Of a DNA stretch of 64,000 nucleotides, positions 43,961 to 57,759 are shown piece after piece; position 1 is the first letter of the stretch; each line of letters opens with the position of its first letter. A program made the position numbers and the translations under genes. The notes under the pieces are model-generated. The model was not told where the DNA came from, searched no databases, and was given only the letters and a program-made list of their open reading frames with translations. Source of the DNA: Corynespora cassiicola. Taxonomy: Eukaryota; Ascomycota; Dothideomycetes; Pleosporales; Corynesporascaceae. Where the stretch lies: positions 4,278,001-4,342,000 of the forward strand of contig JAEUWY010000005.1 in the NCBI GenBank assembly GCA_022059125.1, given 5' to 3'.

Positions 43961-46900
43961 GTCAAGGTCCGGGATGATGCCCACCAACCCCTATCCAACA
44001 TCCACATGCGTAAGCAATTGAACCCCGGCCCTCTCATTCCCCAAATTCCATACAAGTCAAATTCCACGCCCCCCTCTCAGCCCACCCGAAAAACAAAACC
44101 CTCAGGCTCCGACCCAGACGGAGAAAAAAAGACTAAAATGGCATCCCGCCACCCAGCCAGCACATCCTGCAGCTGAGCACCACCATCACCAACTCCAAAC
44201 CAGCCTAGCACAAGACAGGCATGAACAAAAAAAAGAAAGGATAACGGCCCTCCACTGACCATAACAAAAAAGAAAAGAAAAAGCCGCGGGGATGCTCACA
44301 TCCGTCCCAGAAGACGAAAAAAAAACTTCGAGATGAAATTTAATTAATTCTAGGCCAAACTATCTACGCATCTACCTGCATTTTCAGACCGCCACTCCCA
44401 TTCCCGCGGCACCTTCATCCTTCGCACCCGCGCATGTACAACCTCTCCTCCATGCGCGCGCGAAAACAGTTAAGAGACGAAAAAGTCTGCATTTCGGTCT
44501 GAACTTCCACGCAAATCACGACTTTTGGTCCGCGAACTAGGACAGCCCCACACATTGGCCTTCCCCCTCCCCTCCCCATCTCCAGATCCCATCCCCGCAA
44601 TAAAAGAGGGCCCGGAAATGAGGGATTTACTGCAAAGGACGCTCTAAAAGGTCCAAAACTTCACGAAGGGTGGGCAAGGGAACAGCAGAAAGAAAAAAAG
44701 GCCGCGAAAGCAACAATGCGAACCTGATCGTCGCGGGTTACTTTCCTATACCCACTCTGTTGGTAGCGAGGGTGCGCGTGCAGGGAGAATTTGGGCGAGG
44801 CAGGGAAATGAAAGAGAGGACAAAACGAAGAAAAAAACCACTAGGCTAAGGTACCTGGGTTTGGGAAGCGCGAAAAGCAAGTAACGTAGAGATGACGTGC
44901 GCCGGAAGAGCTGAGAGGGCTGGGAGGGGAGATTGAGCCGCTGTACTCGTGGCTCCAATCGACAGAAGGCGATGGGGGAGAGGCCTCGCGAGAACGCGGG
45001 ACGATCAATGGTAGCGGATGGATACGTAATCTCCTAGGCTTTGTATGCCGATTCGTTGATGGGCGTTGCCAAGACTCTGATCTGGGTGCCTGATGAAGCA
45101 CCTTGATGCTATGCATAGTTGGAATCGTGGATTCATCATCGTCAAAAGGTACATCGCCATGCAAGATTGAGCAACGCCCATAATAGAGGCCGGCTGCTTT
45201 CGAAAACCGATTCATTCCTCACGCAGGGCCATCTGGCAGTCCGGAGAAGGCTGCTTGACACGGCGGCACAAGGGACTGCTCCAACTATGGGCTGCAGTAG
45301 CGCTTGTTCCCTAGAAAGTAGGTTAGCCCGACCAAGTGAGCAGTATCCCGACGAAATGGAACACCATTCTAGTTCAGCTCCTACGTTAGCCATCCAGTCG
45401 ATGTTGTCAATCATACCCTAGTGAAGATACAGCGGTCAGATAACTTTTAACGATGCCGAGCAGCTGGAGTAAGCCGCATTGCAGTAGGCCACGTAGATTA
45501 AAAGTCTCCGTGGCGGATGTTTGAGTCTAGTTCAAGGCCGCCGTTCAGCAGATTATCGACCCCACTCGATAGGCCTTGCAGTTGGGAGGGATGCGCCGTG
45601 TTTCTGGTCCCAAAGTCTGGACCCACCACGAGACCCTCATCGTTCAGCAACTATCTTGCATGCAAGACGTGAGCCTGGAGCGGATTTGGCCGCTGGGTCA
45701 GTCCGACTCGAAGTGGCAACTTTTCCGCATGGCAGGTGCTAGCGGCTCTCGTCCAAGTGAATCGACCCTATTAACTTTGTATCGGGGCAGCGTTTGAACG
45801 CAAGGCTTATAGAATGTATTGTTTCGTAGAGCGAGAGACGCCTGAAAGTCAGAGGCACATGCCGTACACGAAGACCGAATGTGGAAGTCGCTGCGTGAAA
45901 CGAAGCCAGGCACACTCGGAATAGCCGCCGAGCTGTCTTTGCGTCTCAGTAGGTGAAGCGTAGCGGTAAATCGCGTCGTTGGTCAAGCCACGGTCCCAGA
46001 AACTGATGATGGCCGCATCATAGCCGAAGATCCCGCCACATAGTGGTGGGCTGTCGCAACAGCTGACAAGGTAAAGTTTCTGTCAAGCTCCTGGCAAGCG
46101 CATGCAGTTAGCCCACGACTAATGGAGCGCCTCGGTGCGTTCCTGGTGGGGGAGAAGGTAGATGTGGCGCCATTTAGTACAATGCAGCCACAGTAAACTG
46201 CTAATCATTCTAGGAGAATTTTAGAATTCGGAAACGTTGAACCGCAGTGCGAAATTCCGGCAGTTGAGCGCTACTGACCGCCGTGCACATCCTGCCAACG
46301 ATGCCCTTTCGTGTGGTTGGTCGGGCCTGTGATGAGATCGTAAGGTGTCATGGCCTCTAATGCCCAGAACCGTATGAGAGAAGTGGACCCAGTGTGCGGT
46401 GATCAGGTACGGAGAGCACCGGATGCCTAAGGTGGAAGGTCTTTTACGCATCCCCCAAGCCTACTCCTAGCAGAATGTGCCAGTCTGGCTGAAGATCACA
46501 CCAGTCGACTCCGTAGGGCCCAGAGCCACGGCACCAAACACACCATCAAAAGTAAGTCTTGCCAAACCAAAAGTGGCGGTTTCAGGGCCATGAAATGTGG
46601 ACGGGCAAAAACGACAACCTACGATGACTTCAAATGCGTCAGATGTCTGTCAATATTGTTGCGCATGGCGGTGGTCCGCATGCGTCAGCCTCTGGGTGCA
46701 GTAGGATCGGGACTGGATGCAGGTTCTGAAATGACACTTGAAATGACACTCCCCTTGGATGAGGACAGCGCGGCTCCACCTTCCCCGCATATCGAGAATG
46801 ATGCATCTCGTGACTGTCTAGCTCTAGCCTTGCACGCGAACCACTATTCGAGCCTAGGATATGCCCGCTTGATTGTCGTGCCCTGAAGGGGGTAGCTGGG

Positions 46901-49900
46901 TGGAGAAGCATCCTTGAGTATGGGTGCCGAAAATTTCGCTGATCGCATCCCAAGAGGTCTGGTAGGTTGCAGTGCTTGCACGTCGACCCGGGATACCATT
47001 GGCGCGAAATTCGATGAAACGTGCGTCCAGAAACGTGTCCGTGAGCCTCTGGAGGTAGAAAAGCCCAAGAATCAAGTTCGAGCTGCCATGGAATAACGTG
47101 GCTTGGACGACGGCGCGGGCGCCAATCCTAGAAAACGCAAAATCATCTGAAAGGCTGCAAGTTGGGCTCATTGCTGTCTTGAACACGTAGTTGCGGTCGA
47201 TGGCGAGAAATCTGGAAGAGGTCCGGGCCATTCGAGGTCGGATACTACGGCACACCGTCTTCTACGCTGCAGGACAGCCCTGCTGAGGCTGAGTCCACGG
47301 CAAGTTATGGCAGGGTTGAATCAATGTCAAAAGGTGTCAATCAGGGCACTTGCAATGGGCCAGAGGCAGGGCCTGCAGCAGTCGATACCATAAAGGGTTA
47401 AAGGTCGTGTGGCCGAAGAGGCGAAAGACAGATCATGATGCATGCCAGTCGTCCATCTCGCATCGATGCCATGTGATACGATGGAAACGTGAACGGAGAT
47501 GATGACCAAGTGGGCGATCGTTGGCGAAAAGCCAGGTTCCCTCCAAGTAGTGACTAGGTGATGCCAAGGAAGGGCAATCACTTTGCTACGATCGGCCCAG
47601 GGCTATGCTATCGATCGACCGCAAGAAGCCAAGGGCTGTTCTTTGAACGTGTGCAACTCTCTTCTGGCGTTTTGATAATCCCACGTAGTCTGAACGCAGA
47701 GCCATCCGAAAATCAAAGCAGGGCGAAGCCACGACAGAATTACGGCTTGCATCCTGTATAGGGGCACGTCGTTTGACTGACAAATGGCACGTGGTCACTC
47801 CTCGATAAGAGCCTAAACATGCTCACGGTTAGGGCAATTTGGGAAGCTACAGGTGATCGCAATTCGAAGCCAACCCAAGGCGGTGGTGTTGAGACGAGCC
47901 TCCTTGTCGAACCTGGAACAAGGCGAGATACCTCGGATGATGACCTAAGCTGTCGAGGGTGGCTTGCGACATACGGCGGCAGGGGCGGGAAACAGTGACA
48001 GGAGCAAGCGATTTCAACACGGTTCGCCGACCGACTTGTTCAAGACCGTGCAGTCAATAGTGAGTGTTCATGTACAGTTTTCAGCAATCGCTGCGAGATT
48101 TCGTCTCTAGCGGCGAGCACGCTGAACGGTCGAGCGTCGACAAGCTCCGTGTGAGGGAATCAGCAAAGGAGCGATTGTCGTCGGCTAACGCGTAATGGCA
48201 TGGCCATCGCCACGTGAAACCGCCGATTGGCTGTTGATAGCCACTCAATAGTTTTCCAAAAGGCGAATCAACCCTCCACCAGAATCTGAAACCCCCCTAA
48301 GAGAATAGAATTGTAGGTAGAAGGAATCTCGAGGGCCGGGCCTCACATACATGTGCTTTGACGACGAGGTTGGCAAACGTTTCAGTGCAAAGAACGTGCA
48401 TGAAACGAACATGCTAGGATAGTGCGTGAAACGCGAAAGGTTATTGACATGCCCTGATGACAGGTGACGTACCCAGGGCAGAAGCGAATGCAGAGGATGG
48501 AGCACTAGACGGAAAATGAGCCCGGACTTGATGCACCTATGGCGAATGAGCACGCGGCGCTCGAGATACGCAGGTACGGGCTCTTAGGAACGCGGCCGGT
48601 TGATGTCCGGCGCGGCCAAAATCTGGTGAACCATGATACTAGTTCCAGGTGGACAGCGCCGTCGAGTTGGCGTGCATATGGCCGGGAGTCGCGCGAACGT
48701 TGCCAACGCGGGCGAAAGGGGTGCATAGGATTCGGTAGGGCAAGGCTATTTTCAGAGTCAATGTACGAGAAGACGTTTTGGTGCCTGAGCCAATGGATAG
48801 AGTGTGTCTCAGGATCTTCTGGTCAGTGGCGGGCTGCTACCGTGGACCCTTGATGGGACGCTAGAGCATGGACAACCGCTCGGCGGGCCGAAACCAGGTT
48901 GATTTGACAATCTGACAGTCTTGACACGCGGACTGCCTGTGATGGGCCGGCCATGAACGGGCGCCGCGGAGCAGGGCCGTAGAAAACTGGAGGCAATCAC
49001 ACGAAAAAGCACAGCGCTTGGAAAAAATCTCCGAGAAAGGGTCCCTTGGATGTGTACAAGAGCAGCGGCGTAACCGTTGTGCATGAGAGCAGACTTGTTT
49101 GTTCGGAGATGTTCGTTCGGTTTGCCATAGGTTGGTGTGCGTCGGCCAGCAGATCGTCACTAACGGATGTCTAGAAGATCAAGAGAAGATGAAAGCACGC
49201 GAAGCAACGATCGCAACGGGCCGACTAGCCTGTTATGGAAATAAAGGTTGCGGGAGCCTTGTTTCATGAGCCTGTAGACTTTGGTCGACAATAAAAAGGT
49301 GGAGTTGAGCGAGTATGTATGTAGAGAGGGGGCTTGGGTTGACTGTGCGCACACGCCAAGGAGACCATCTGGGGAGATTTCCATCGGCAGAGTGCAAATC
49401 CGAGGCACGAAACTGTCAGAAAGTTGTTCATGACTCGTGAACCGGCATAGATGTGAGCGTTAGTTCACTGCGGCTAAGGATGCCCAAAGTTCCGGTGAGC
49501 CTGTCAACGTTAGTGGTAGCCGAGTGGGTGTGCGTGGCACAGTGTATCAATCCTGTGCTGACTTTGGCGATTGTCAGATGCTGGACGGAGCGTTGATGCA
49601 GTTGTGACGGAGCTACCATAGGGACAAACCGACAGTGACCCGGTCGAGGGCATTCCAAGCCCATGACGTGGGATTTGACGTGGTCGGTGGAATCTTGATT
49701 GATCCAGATACCGGGTGATGATTCTGTCGTGCACCGTCGAAGAGGATTCCCTTGGTCGCATTGGAAGGGAGCGGAGCGCGGGTGCAGCGAGGGAGGTGCA
49801 GTGGTGAAGGAGGGCCGAGATCAAATCTCTGCACGAAACCATGCCGTGTGCTACGTGGACTCGATAATGAAAACCCCTCACCGACTCCAGAGCGGAGTGG

Positions 49901-50400
49901 ATGCGGAGACGACCCTGGAAACGTTTGGGTGGATCTCGAGGAGGGACAATAGGGTAACGATACACATGACCGCTCGAATGGCACCCCTGTGGAGGCGGAT
50001 AGGCCGTGCCGTATCACAAATGTCACCGCTCTCGCGTTCTCATTTTCGTCAGGTCATCGTGGTCCAATGTGAAGTCCCCCGAGTCGCAGTCTCCATGAGC
50101 CAGATCTGGCAAGATACATGTGCACGGGATGGCGTACACATCGAGGCGGTGACAAGGTGAGCGGCCACGCATTGCAATGCGCGCGGGACGCGGTGCGGCC
50201 GTGAAACGCACAAACTCGATGGACGGCCGTTGTTGTGGCAGCTCTTGCCACGCTCCGGTTGCAGTGCCGAAGCGCGACATGCCGACCGAATGTTTCTGGG
50301 CGCGACCCAGGGCGGCCAAGACGCCCTCTCGCAAGCTGCGTCCGGTGAGACTCCAGTTGCAGAATATTGAGTCCCCACTCCCCGCGAAACTCGACGCGCT
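43961..50400. other. Long region without recognisable gene
   Basis: 44.0-44.9 kb is low-complexity with A-rich and purine-rich tracts on the + strand. From 44.9 to 50.4 kb the composition is even, with many short ORFs on both strands and none longer than about 155 codons. A 124-codon minus-strand ORF (44841-45215, with ATG) has a Ser/Pro-rich end but no motif. I could not find tRNA or transposon features by eye. It may hold non-coding transcripts or far-upstream regulatory DNA. Confidence 0.4.
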
Positions 50401-51507
50401 GTCGAGACGGTAGTCTGGTGGAAGTCAAACGCCAGCATTGCTGGAAGCGTTTAGTGCAGCAAGGTGTCCCCGGCGCTGAGAAGCGGGTACGAGCATGCCC
50501 AGAGTCGCAGTAGACGCACGGCGACGGGGCTTGAAACCAAGTCGAAGGTTGCGTTGAGCACCAGATGGCGTTGGTGGCTCTCATCTTTGTATGACAGCGC
50601 CAGCCACAGAGGCCTTGATCCGAGGCCGGGGTGGAGGCGGGCATCGAGGCAAGGACTCTTGCGGGCTGCACGTCGGCCATTGCAGGGGAAGCGGAGGGCG
50701 CAGAGGGTGCGGTGGCCTCCTCTTTGGTGGCTGCGGGCGACACGGTGTTCGGCGGCGGCGCATGACAGGCGAGAGGGCGGTTTTTGCCAGGTCGCAAGTC
50801 AGGAGTGCCTGGAGCTAACCCTGGAGACGTCGCGCCACGGGCATTGGCCGCCGGGCGCCGGAAGATTCGACGCTACAGTGATTGACAGCCCCTGCGAGAT
50901 GATGGCGTCAAGAGCAGGGGCCTTGGCAGCACGCAACCACGAACTGCTGGCCGGCCGGCGAAGATGGGATGACGGACTGTCAGGCGGTCGCTTGCTGCTG
51001 TACGACGCCGTGGCCCATGGCGATGCTTCGGCACCGTCGCATTGCAGTTGTGCGAGGGCCTCGACAGGTTTCCTGGGGTTGCAGGGCGACTTTCCAGGGC
51101 CGCGAGAACAGCGGGATCCGGCGCAGAGGTTCATCCTCGGGACCAGGATGCTTGCGATGGCAGACAGGGCCAGCGCAGCGCGTCGACCATTATCCCGGCC
51201 GGGGACAGCGGGCGCGCACGACTTGACCACGGCGGGCACACGAAGGTACGGCGAGGTTGCGCACACGGCTGGCTCGCGGCCATGGCCGCATCCCGGCCGG
51301 CCACGGGGAGAGTGGGAGGGAGGGGCGGCGACGGAGCAGGCCCGCCGGCACGCCTGCCGAGCTGGGCGGAGGGCGGGTGCCCTTCGGAGCATTGAAGGAG
51401 GAGAATTGGCAGCAAAGTTTCGTAGAATTGGAGGAATGGCCAGCGTGGTGGCCTCGGGATGTGCTCAAGTGCCGCAGGCCACAAGCAGCGACCTGGACCT
51501 GCCTCCT

Positions 51508-51539
51508 GCTCCTCCTCCTCCTCCTCCTCCTCCTCCTCC
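51508..51539. repeat. (CTC)n microsatellite
   Basis: About ten CTC/TCC units followed directly by a short CTG tandem (51541-51551). Confidence 0.85.
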
Positions 51540-51590
51540 CGCTGCTGCTGCCACGGGCGCCCCCCAAGGTGCGGAGATGCGGTACGTTGC

Positions 51591-51617
51591 GGTGCGGTGC
51601 GGTGCGGTGCGGTGCGG
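51591..51617. repeat. (GGTGC)5 microsatellite
   Basis: Five GGTGC units in GC-rich DNA upstream of the homeobox gene. Confidence 0.85.
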
Positions 51618-51940
51618 AGTGTCGCTGGAGGGAGACGAAACAAAGGACAGGGCGGCACGAGAGTGGCCAGGACGAGATGCGTCTGGGATCTCGCTCAGAG
51701 TGCGATGTGCAATGTTTGATCGGCCGGCGGGCGGATCCTCAGCGTCCGCCCTCTTTGGGCCTAGCGCCACTCTTCCCTGTCGCCAATCACAGCCCGCCTC
51801 GAACCTCCCTCCCTCCCCCGACGTAGACCACACCCCCCCAAACCCACCCCAAACCGTCGGCCAGCGTCGCGATGCGCACCACACGCCGGTGTCAGTCAGC
51901 TGTCAACCGCAGCGGCAAGCAGAGGGGGCAAAGGGCTGGC

Positions 51941-51965
51941 ATCCATCCATCCATCCATCCATCCA
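51941..51965. repeat. (ATCC)6 microsatellite
   Basis: Six consecutive ATCC units. Confidence 0.85.
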
Positions 51966-54497
51966 TTGCAGCCGTTGCCCCTCGCACGTGCTGCCTTGCC
52001 GCCTCTCTCGCCTCCCTCCCCCCCCCCCTCTCCTCCAGAGCGACGGTCCGCCAGAGGTGTCGGGCTCCTAGGGCTCGCACGCTGCCCCCTCCATGTCGTG
52101 ACTCGCCCACGAGCATCTTCAAACAGTCACGGGGTCGCAGCGCTCGCGTTCGGCGAGAAGACTGTGTCCGCGAGCACTCGTCGTTTGAGAGAGACTCTGC
52201 GCGAGTCAAATAGCCTCTTGCTGTCTGCCCGGGGTGGCAGGGTCTGCTCGCAGCGGCTCCCCTCTGGGCTCGTGGGCAGGGATAGGTACCGCTGTCGATC
52301 ACCCGCATACGAGGAAAAGGGCCCTGGGTGGGGACCAAGACCGACCGTATCCCAGTTCTATTTCGGTACCACCGACTGAACGCCTCGTTTCCCTCTCAAT
52401 AACCTTTTGCTGCACCGCTAGCCCGCCCTCGCAGCTGGCTGCAAACCACCAGCAACAGCCTCGACTCTCGACTCAACCAAGAGCCTCCCGCTCCTGGCTG
52501 CTGGAATGCCTCCGGCCGCAGCGTCTGCATCGTCCCTCGACGCCCAGCCACCAGCCCGGTTCGGCGTGCTGTAGCTGGCCCCCCAAGCCTCCAGGGAAGA
52601 GGGCAGCAGTCCCATCGCCGCGGGTCCAGCATCCACGGCATACCGCCATGGTCGGATCCGCCTCCGCTCGTGACAGAGAGGCGGCCGCTGCAGTGTCGTT
52701 CACGCAACCCGGGCTGGCGCGAGAGGGCGCCCTCGTGCTAGAGGGCCTTGCTGCTGTTCCAATAGCTCTTGCACTCGTCTCACAGGCAGTCATCGCAGCC
52801 CCGTGCGACGGGCCCCCCCGGGAGGACGTCGTGGACGGTCTTGGGGGCCTCTAGGTCCGCCAGCCAGCCCGCGCTTGAAATGTCCAGACGGCAGGCTACG
52901 GTGCGCAATGGCCCCTCGTCTCATGTTGAGCAGACGGACTGAATGGGGAAACCCAGGCCTGCTCGAACTGGAGCTTGCATCAGTCCTGGGCAAGGCTGGG
53001 CTGATGAACTTCCCGTTTGGGGTGCCCAAGGGCAAGGCGGCTTGGGGGGTTTAATCTCCTGCTCGTCAATCGCCCGCCACCGTCGCCGCTAGAACCATGA
53101 TGGGACACTGACAGGTCGCTGCGGCGGTCAGTGTGTGGGAGCAGGCCGAGAGCGAACAGCAGCACGACGGAAAGGGTCATGGGCAGAGGCGGCCCCTGTG
53201 CGTTTCTGCATCGAGTCAGCTGCAGCGAAGCCGATCAGCGTCGGCCACGGGCTAGGGTGCTGCTGGGATGCCAGGGCGCGCAGGAGGTCGCTGGCCCTGG
53301 ACGAGTGGGTGGGGAATGGCTGCTGGGCTAGCACCGTCGACGGGCTTCGACGCCTGCGTGGGATGTGCGTCTTGCATGGCGGCCCATGTCGCCTTGCCTG
53401 CGGCAACCACCCAGCGCGACGGCTGTCCCTAGCAGGCTGCTAGGGCCGGTCTGCTCGTGCCTCGAGTCCTGCGGCGTAGTGGGAGCATCTTTGTTTCCTC
53501 CGCCAGCCGGCGGCCAGCTATCGGGGCGCTTGTGCGCAGTCGGAGAATATAGGCCAAACCTTAACCCTTCACCTGTCAAAGGCCGCAGGCGCAGGCGCAG
53601 TGCTGGGTGTGCCTGCTCACCGCTGACACTTGCTGGCACTTCCCTGGCGCTGCCTCCTGGTTCCAAGATCCAGACGGACGCTTCGCATGGTAGAAGTACG
53701 GCCCGTTGCAGTTCTGCTTCCGCCATCGTAACGCCTTCGCCGCCCATGGTGCTCTCTCCCACGTCTTAAATATCGCCCGCCCGTTCTCACCCTCCCCGTC
53801 TGTCCGTCTGCCTGCCTGCGAACTGCGAACTGCTGGGTGCTTGCGCCTGCTGACCATTCGCGCCCCGACTTTGCGACACACGCCCTGTACGCCGACGACA
53901 CACGTTGACCTCCTCGACCACCTACCTAGGTAGACTGTCATAGTACCCCGTGTGCTGCCTCCTTCCTTGGGCTCGAGCGCCACTCACCTCACCGTCGTCG
54001 TCCCTCGTCGTATATCTCTTCTGCTACATTCCTTGCCGGTCTTGCCAATTGCCCTTTTGTTCTTTTCCATCCTTTCCAGGCGGCATTGCTGGTCTCGTCT
54101 GTCCGTTCCATTCCCTATCCGCCACTTCTCGCCATCCAATCTTGCCGCTCGGTAAGTGGGCCCTTTGTCGCCGCTGTTGAGCTCCTCCTGCCCTACCCCT
54201 CACCTCGAACCGTAGTTCTGCGTTGGGCTCCAGCGAACAAGAACATTTACGTTGAGGCGAGGCAGACCTGTCTGTTTGCTGCCAGTCCTGCCAGACTGCG
54301 CTGCGGTCCCACGGTAGCCCCCCATGGGCGACCCATCGCAAGAAGAGCGGTCCGGCGGCCCAAGCAGTTCAGCGGGACGGTGGGATGGGCTCGCTACAAC
54401 AGCCCACATGGACCTGGTCCTGATCCTGATCCTGATATTGCTGAGAGAGCAATCACGCTGACCCGCCGCATAAATAAACAGCCTCCCCCCCGTTCCG

Positions 54498-56049
54498 ATG
54501 GAGTATCTTACACTGCAAGATCTCCCGCACCGCCACTACAACTCGCTGAACCCGCGCTCAATGTCCTCGTCAGACGGCCACGACCACCATCGGGCTGGCT
54601 CTGAGAAGGCCAGCGGCCTGCCCAGTATGGCTCCTGCGGTGAGTTCAGACGCACCTTCCGCCCCCCGCCGCCTTGCCCGACCTCGTGGTGTCTGGGCACG
54701 GCGTGCCTCCGTCACCTCCTACCGCCCTCCTCGTTGCCCTTCTGCCTTTCCCGATCTTGTCTCCCATCCTCCGCACACGCGCCCCATCCTCAACATGGAC
54801 CGCCTGCCCCCTGTGTCCCGTCCTCCCATTGATCCCGCTCTCCTGTCTGTGGTCCCTGCGGGCTCCAATTCCCGCAAACGCAGCCTCGAATCCAGCCCTG
54901 CCGCCGAGAACGCGCCCGATGCCCCCGTCCAAAAGGAGCCATGTATTGACGCCGGACAACAGAACCACCTCCGTAACAACTCTCCCCCGTTTCAGCCGGG
55001 AGAGCAGCGCCAGGGCCAGAATGCCCTCCCTTCCTTCTCCCAGGTAAGCCCAGCCACCGCCCGTTTCCAGTCAGTCTCGCTCACTGACCTGCCCGCACAG
55101 CTTCTAGGAAGCATGCGAGAGCCCTCGCCTCCGCGCACTCCTGGCCGGAGGCACGGCTCCGTTGAATGCTCGCCCACTGCAAACGCCCCCCAGTTCGACG
55201 ATGTCGCCTGGGCTGACAGCAAGCGCCGGCGCATGGACAGCGGCAGCGGATTTTCCACCACCTTTGACAGTCGACGGCCGAGCGTCATCGACCCTTCACT
55301 TCCTGCTGCTTCCTCTGCGTATAGCTCTCCGCGTGCACCTCAGCAGTCGGGCCCCGTCCCGCCACCTTCCAGCCATCACCATCATCACAGGCCGAGCCTG
55401 CCGCATCCGTCGGCGCCCATGGCTCCAGTGAGCACCCACGTCCGTCACCAGTCGTCTCCGGTCCCCCAGGGCCACGTTGTCTACTCGCAGCACCCTTCTG
55501 CGCACTCCCAAGTTGTCTATGGACAGCCGCAACCGCACCCGCAGGCTCCCTACGACCATCGCCCGAGCTACTATCAGGAGCCCCACACCGGACACCCCGG
55601 ACACCCCCACGATCCTTACTTTTCCAGGAGCTCGTTTTCCGTTCCCCAGCAGCATTACGAGCACATGTATACGCAGCCATACAACTACAGCTTCCAGGCC
55701 AATATAAACGCAGATCCTAACCAATTCAACCGAAAGCGGAGAGGCAATCTACCCAAAGAGTCGACCACCATTCTGAAACAGTGGTTCGCCGCTCATCGGG
55801 ATTCGCCATACCCCACAGAGGATGAAAAGCTGCACCTGTGCCAGCAAACGAATCTGACGCTGAATCAGGTATGCAACATCCCCCATTGAAACCCGCACGT
55901 GCTTCTCGCCGTGCAGGCACCCGTGATATATTCCAAATGAGAGACGCAAATGCTGACACTGACAGGTGTCTAATTGGTTCATCAACGCACGGCGACGTGC
56001 CCCTGGCAAAGAGCAACGGGACGCCCGTGACGGCCAAGAAGATGCATGA
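54498..56049 (+). CDS. TALE-class homeobox transcription factor, three exons, 465 aa
   Basis: Exons 54498-55043, 55101-55868 and 55966-56049. The introns are 57 nt (GTAAGC...CTGACCTGCCCGCACAG) and 97 nt (GTATGC...CTGACAG), in phase. The C-terminal homeodomain (about 392-450) is of the TALE type: a basic start RKRRGNLPKE, the SPYPTEDEK insertion with the diagnostic extra loop between helices 1 and 2, and recognition helix VSNWFINARRR completed by the last exon. The rest is Pro/Ser/His-rich and disordered. The start is uncertain. ATG 54498 gives the longest frame, but a consensus donor GTGAGT at 54639 and a strong ATG at 54795 (CAACATGG, MDRLPPVSRPPIDPALLS) suggest that 54639-54790 might not be coding. 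Nuclear DNA-binding regulator, probably developmental; targets unknown. Confidence 0.88.
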
Positions 56050-57738
56050 GCCGTAACTCCGCACCACCCATCACACTCGCTGCGCCATCACTAGCCATTA
56101 CTAGAGGGCGGGCCTGCACGGATTTCTCCCAAACAAACCACAGCCCTGGACTGGGCCACGAATTGCGCATATAGCGACCGTGCACACTAGGCTGTTCTTC
56201 TTCACCCCATGTGTTAACTATATACATTCATGATCTAATTCTCTCACTCGGCGAGTGCCTATTCCTGTATCCTGCTCGGTACAGGCGGGTCCATCTCAAT
56301 ACGTATCCTCTTCCACCAAACCCCCTAGACGGGTCGCCCTTCGACTGGATCTACATCGGCCTTTACTTGCCTCTGGTTTCTTTTTTTTTTTTTTTTTAAG
56401 GAAAAGCCTCATTTTGTTTGTTTCCCTCTGTATTTGCATGCTTTGGCGTTGCTGTATCATCAATCACTTCACGGTCTGAATTTGGCGGGAAGTAGGGAGG
56501 GTACATGGGAAAGGCTTCAAAAGGCATCTACACGCATGGGCAGCGTTCCCGCAAATGGGCAGTTTCATCTCTTTTCACTCACACACTCTCTCATTGTGCA
56601 TACCCCCTGTTCGCTATTCCCGGAAGCGGCGCGTTCTTGTAATTAATACCCTGCAATTCGAAATGGGTGTGGGGATACAGGATGGACTCATGGAGGGCAA
56701 GACATGCATACTACCATGTCTCACGGTCGTGCTATTAGTATTAATTGTATAATCATACCCGATAACAGCCTTCATATGCTTTTGCTGGTATCACGATCCA
56801 AAATCCAAGGTCGACATGGCCTTGCCGCATGTCGATGACGAACATAACTGTCATGGCCGATTGGGATGTGCTCGGTGCACCCTAGCATGGGCCCGCCATT
56901 GACGCTGTCACCTGGGGCCCCCCCTCCGGGGCACACCTTCCGTAATACGCACTCATGAAACAAACTGGCACCTCGCTGGCACATGTTGTTTAGGTCACAG
57001 CATTGCTTGACCCACGTCACAGAGGGCTGAGCGTCGCAGCTCTGGTCGCTAGAGGTCTCGTTTGGCCTTCGGGCCGCAGCCTCGATACCAGAGTGATCCT
57101 GACCAAACCCCCCTTTTAGCACGGGTGAAGCTTCCACAGCCGATTCCATGATCCCAGCGGAGATCCCCTGAGCCGATGGTCCATCCCTGGCCACCTAGGC
57201 GCTCGCTCTACACAGCCTCGTCCACTGCCAGAAGGGGGGGACACCCCGGCCATGCACATGAGCTTGAAACAGCTTCACTCGAAAGCTTCGCACCAAGTAA
57301 TGCGTTGGTCGAGCAGATGACAAGCCGCCACGATGGCCGTTGACGTTGCAAGAGCCCGAATAACCTTTGACCGGACGTGCCATTCAAGGCCTACGGACCA
57401 GTCTCTGGGGCCCACACACCTTTTTCCCTCCCTCGGCGGCGGCCGCCCTCCCCTCCTCCGACCCGGACACCAAGGTAGGTAGAAGGGGAAAAAAAACGTA
57501 CGAGAGAGGAAAAGGCCAACGTAAAAAAAACTTCGAAACGGCGTCGCACGATGGAAACCCCCCGTCCCCGTCCCCATGCCCGCCCCAGTCCCCGTCCACG
57601 TCCAGCCCACTGCTCTGCCTACCTACGTGCTGTCGCGTTTCACATAACGATCTGTCCGCGCAAGCGGGAACAGAACGAGAATGGGCATTAACATGTCAAC
57701 TCGGAATGCCTGTCTATATTCCCCTTCCTACCTCCGTG

Positions 57739-57759
57739 CCTCCCTCCCTCCCTCCCTCC
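57739..57759. repeat. (CCTC)n microsatellite
   Basis: Five consecutive CCTC/TCCC units in pyrimidine-rich DNA. Confidence 0.8.

Larger units (their letters stand above)
50401..54497. other. GC-rich upstream region of the homeobox gene
   Basis: GC-rich DNA with several microsatellites and long pyrimidine-rich tracts (53.7-54.2 kb), as in long leaders and promoters of fungal developmental regulators. The 535-codon + frame at 50464-52071 is open mainly because of GC content, runs through three microsatellites, and does not read as a protein. A palindromic CTACCTAGGTAG element lies near 53922-53935. Confidence 0.45.

Noticed and set aside
44841..45215. 124-codon minus-strand ORF with ATG
   Set aside because: Ser/Pro-rich end but no domain, no partner exon and low-complexity flanks; too weak to call.
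50464..52071. 535-codon plus-strand open frame
   Set aside because: It runs through CTC, GGTGC and ATCC microsatellites in GC-rich DNA, has overlapping long frames on both strands, and its translation has no domain-like character.
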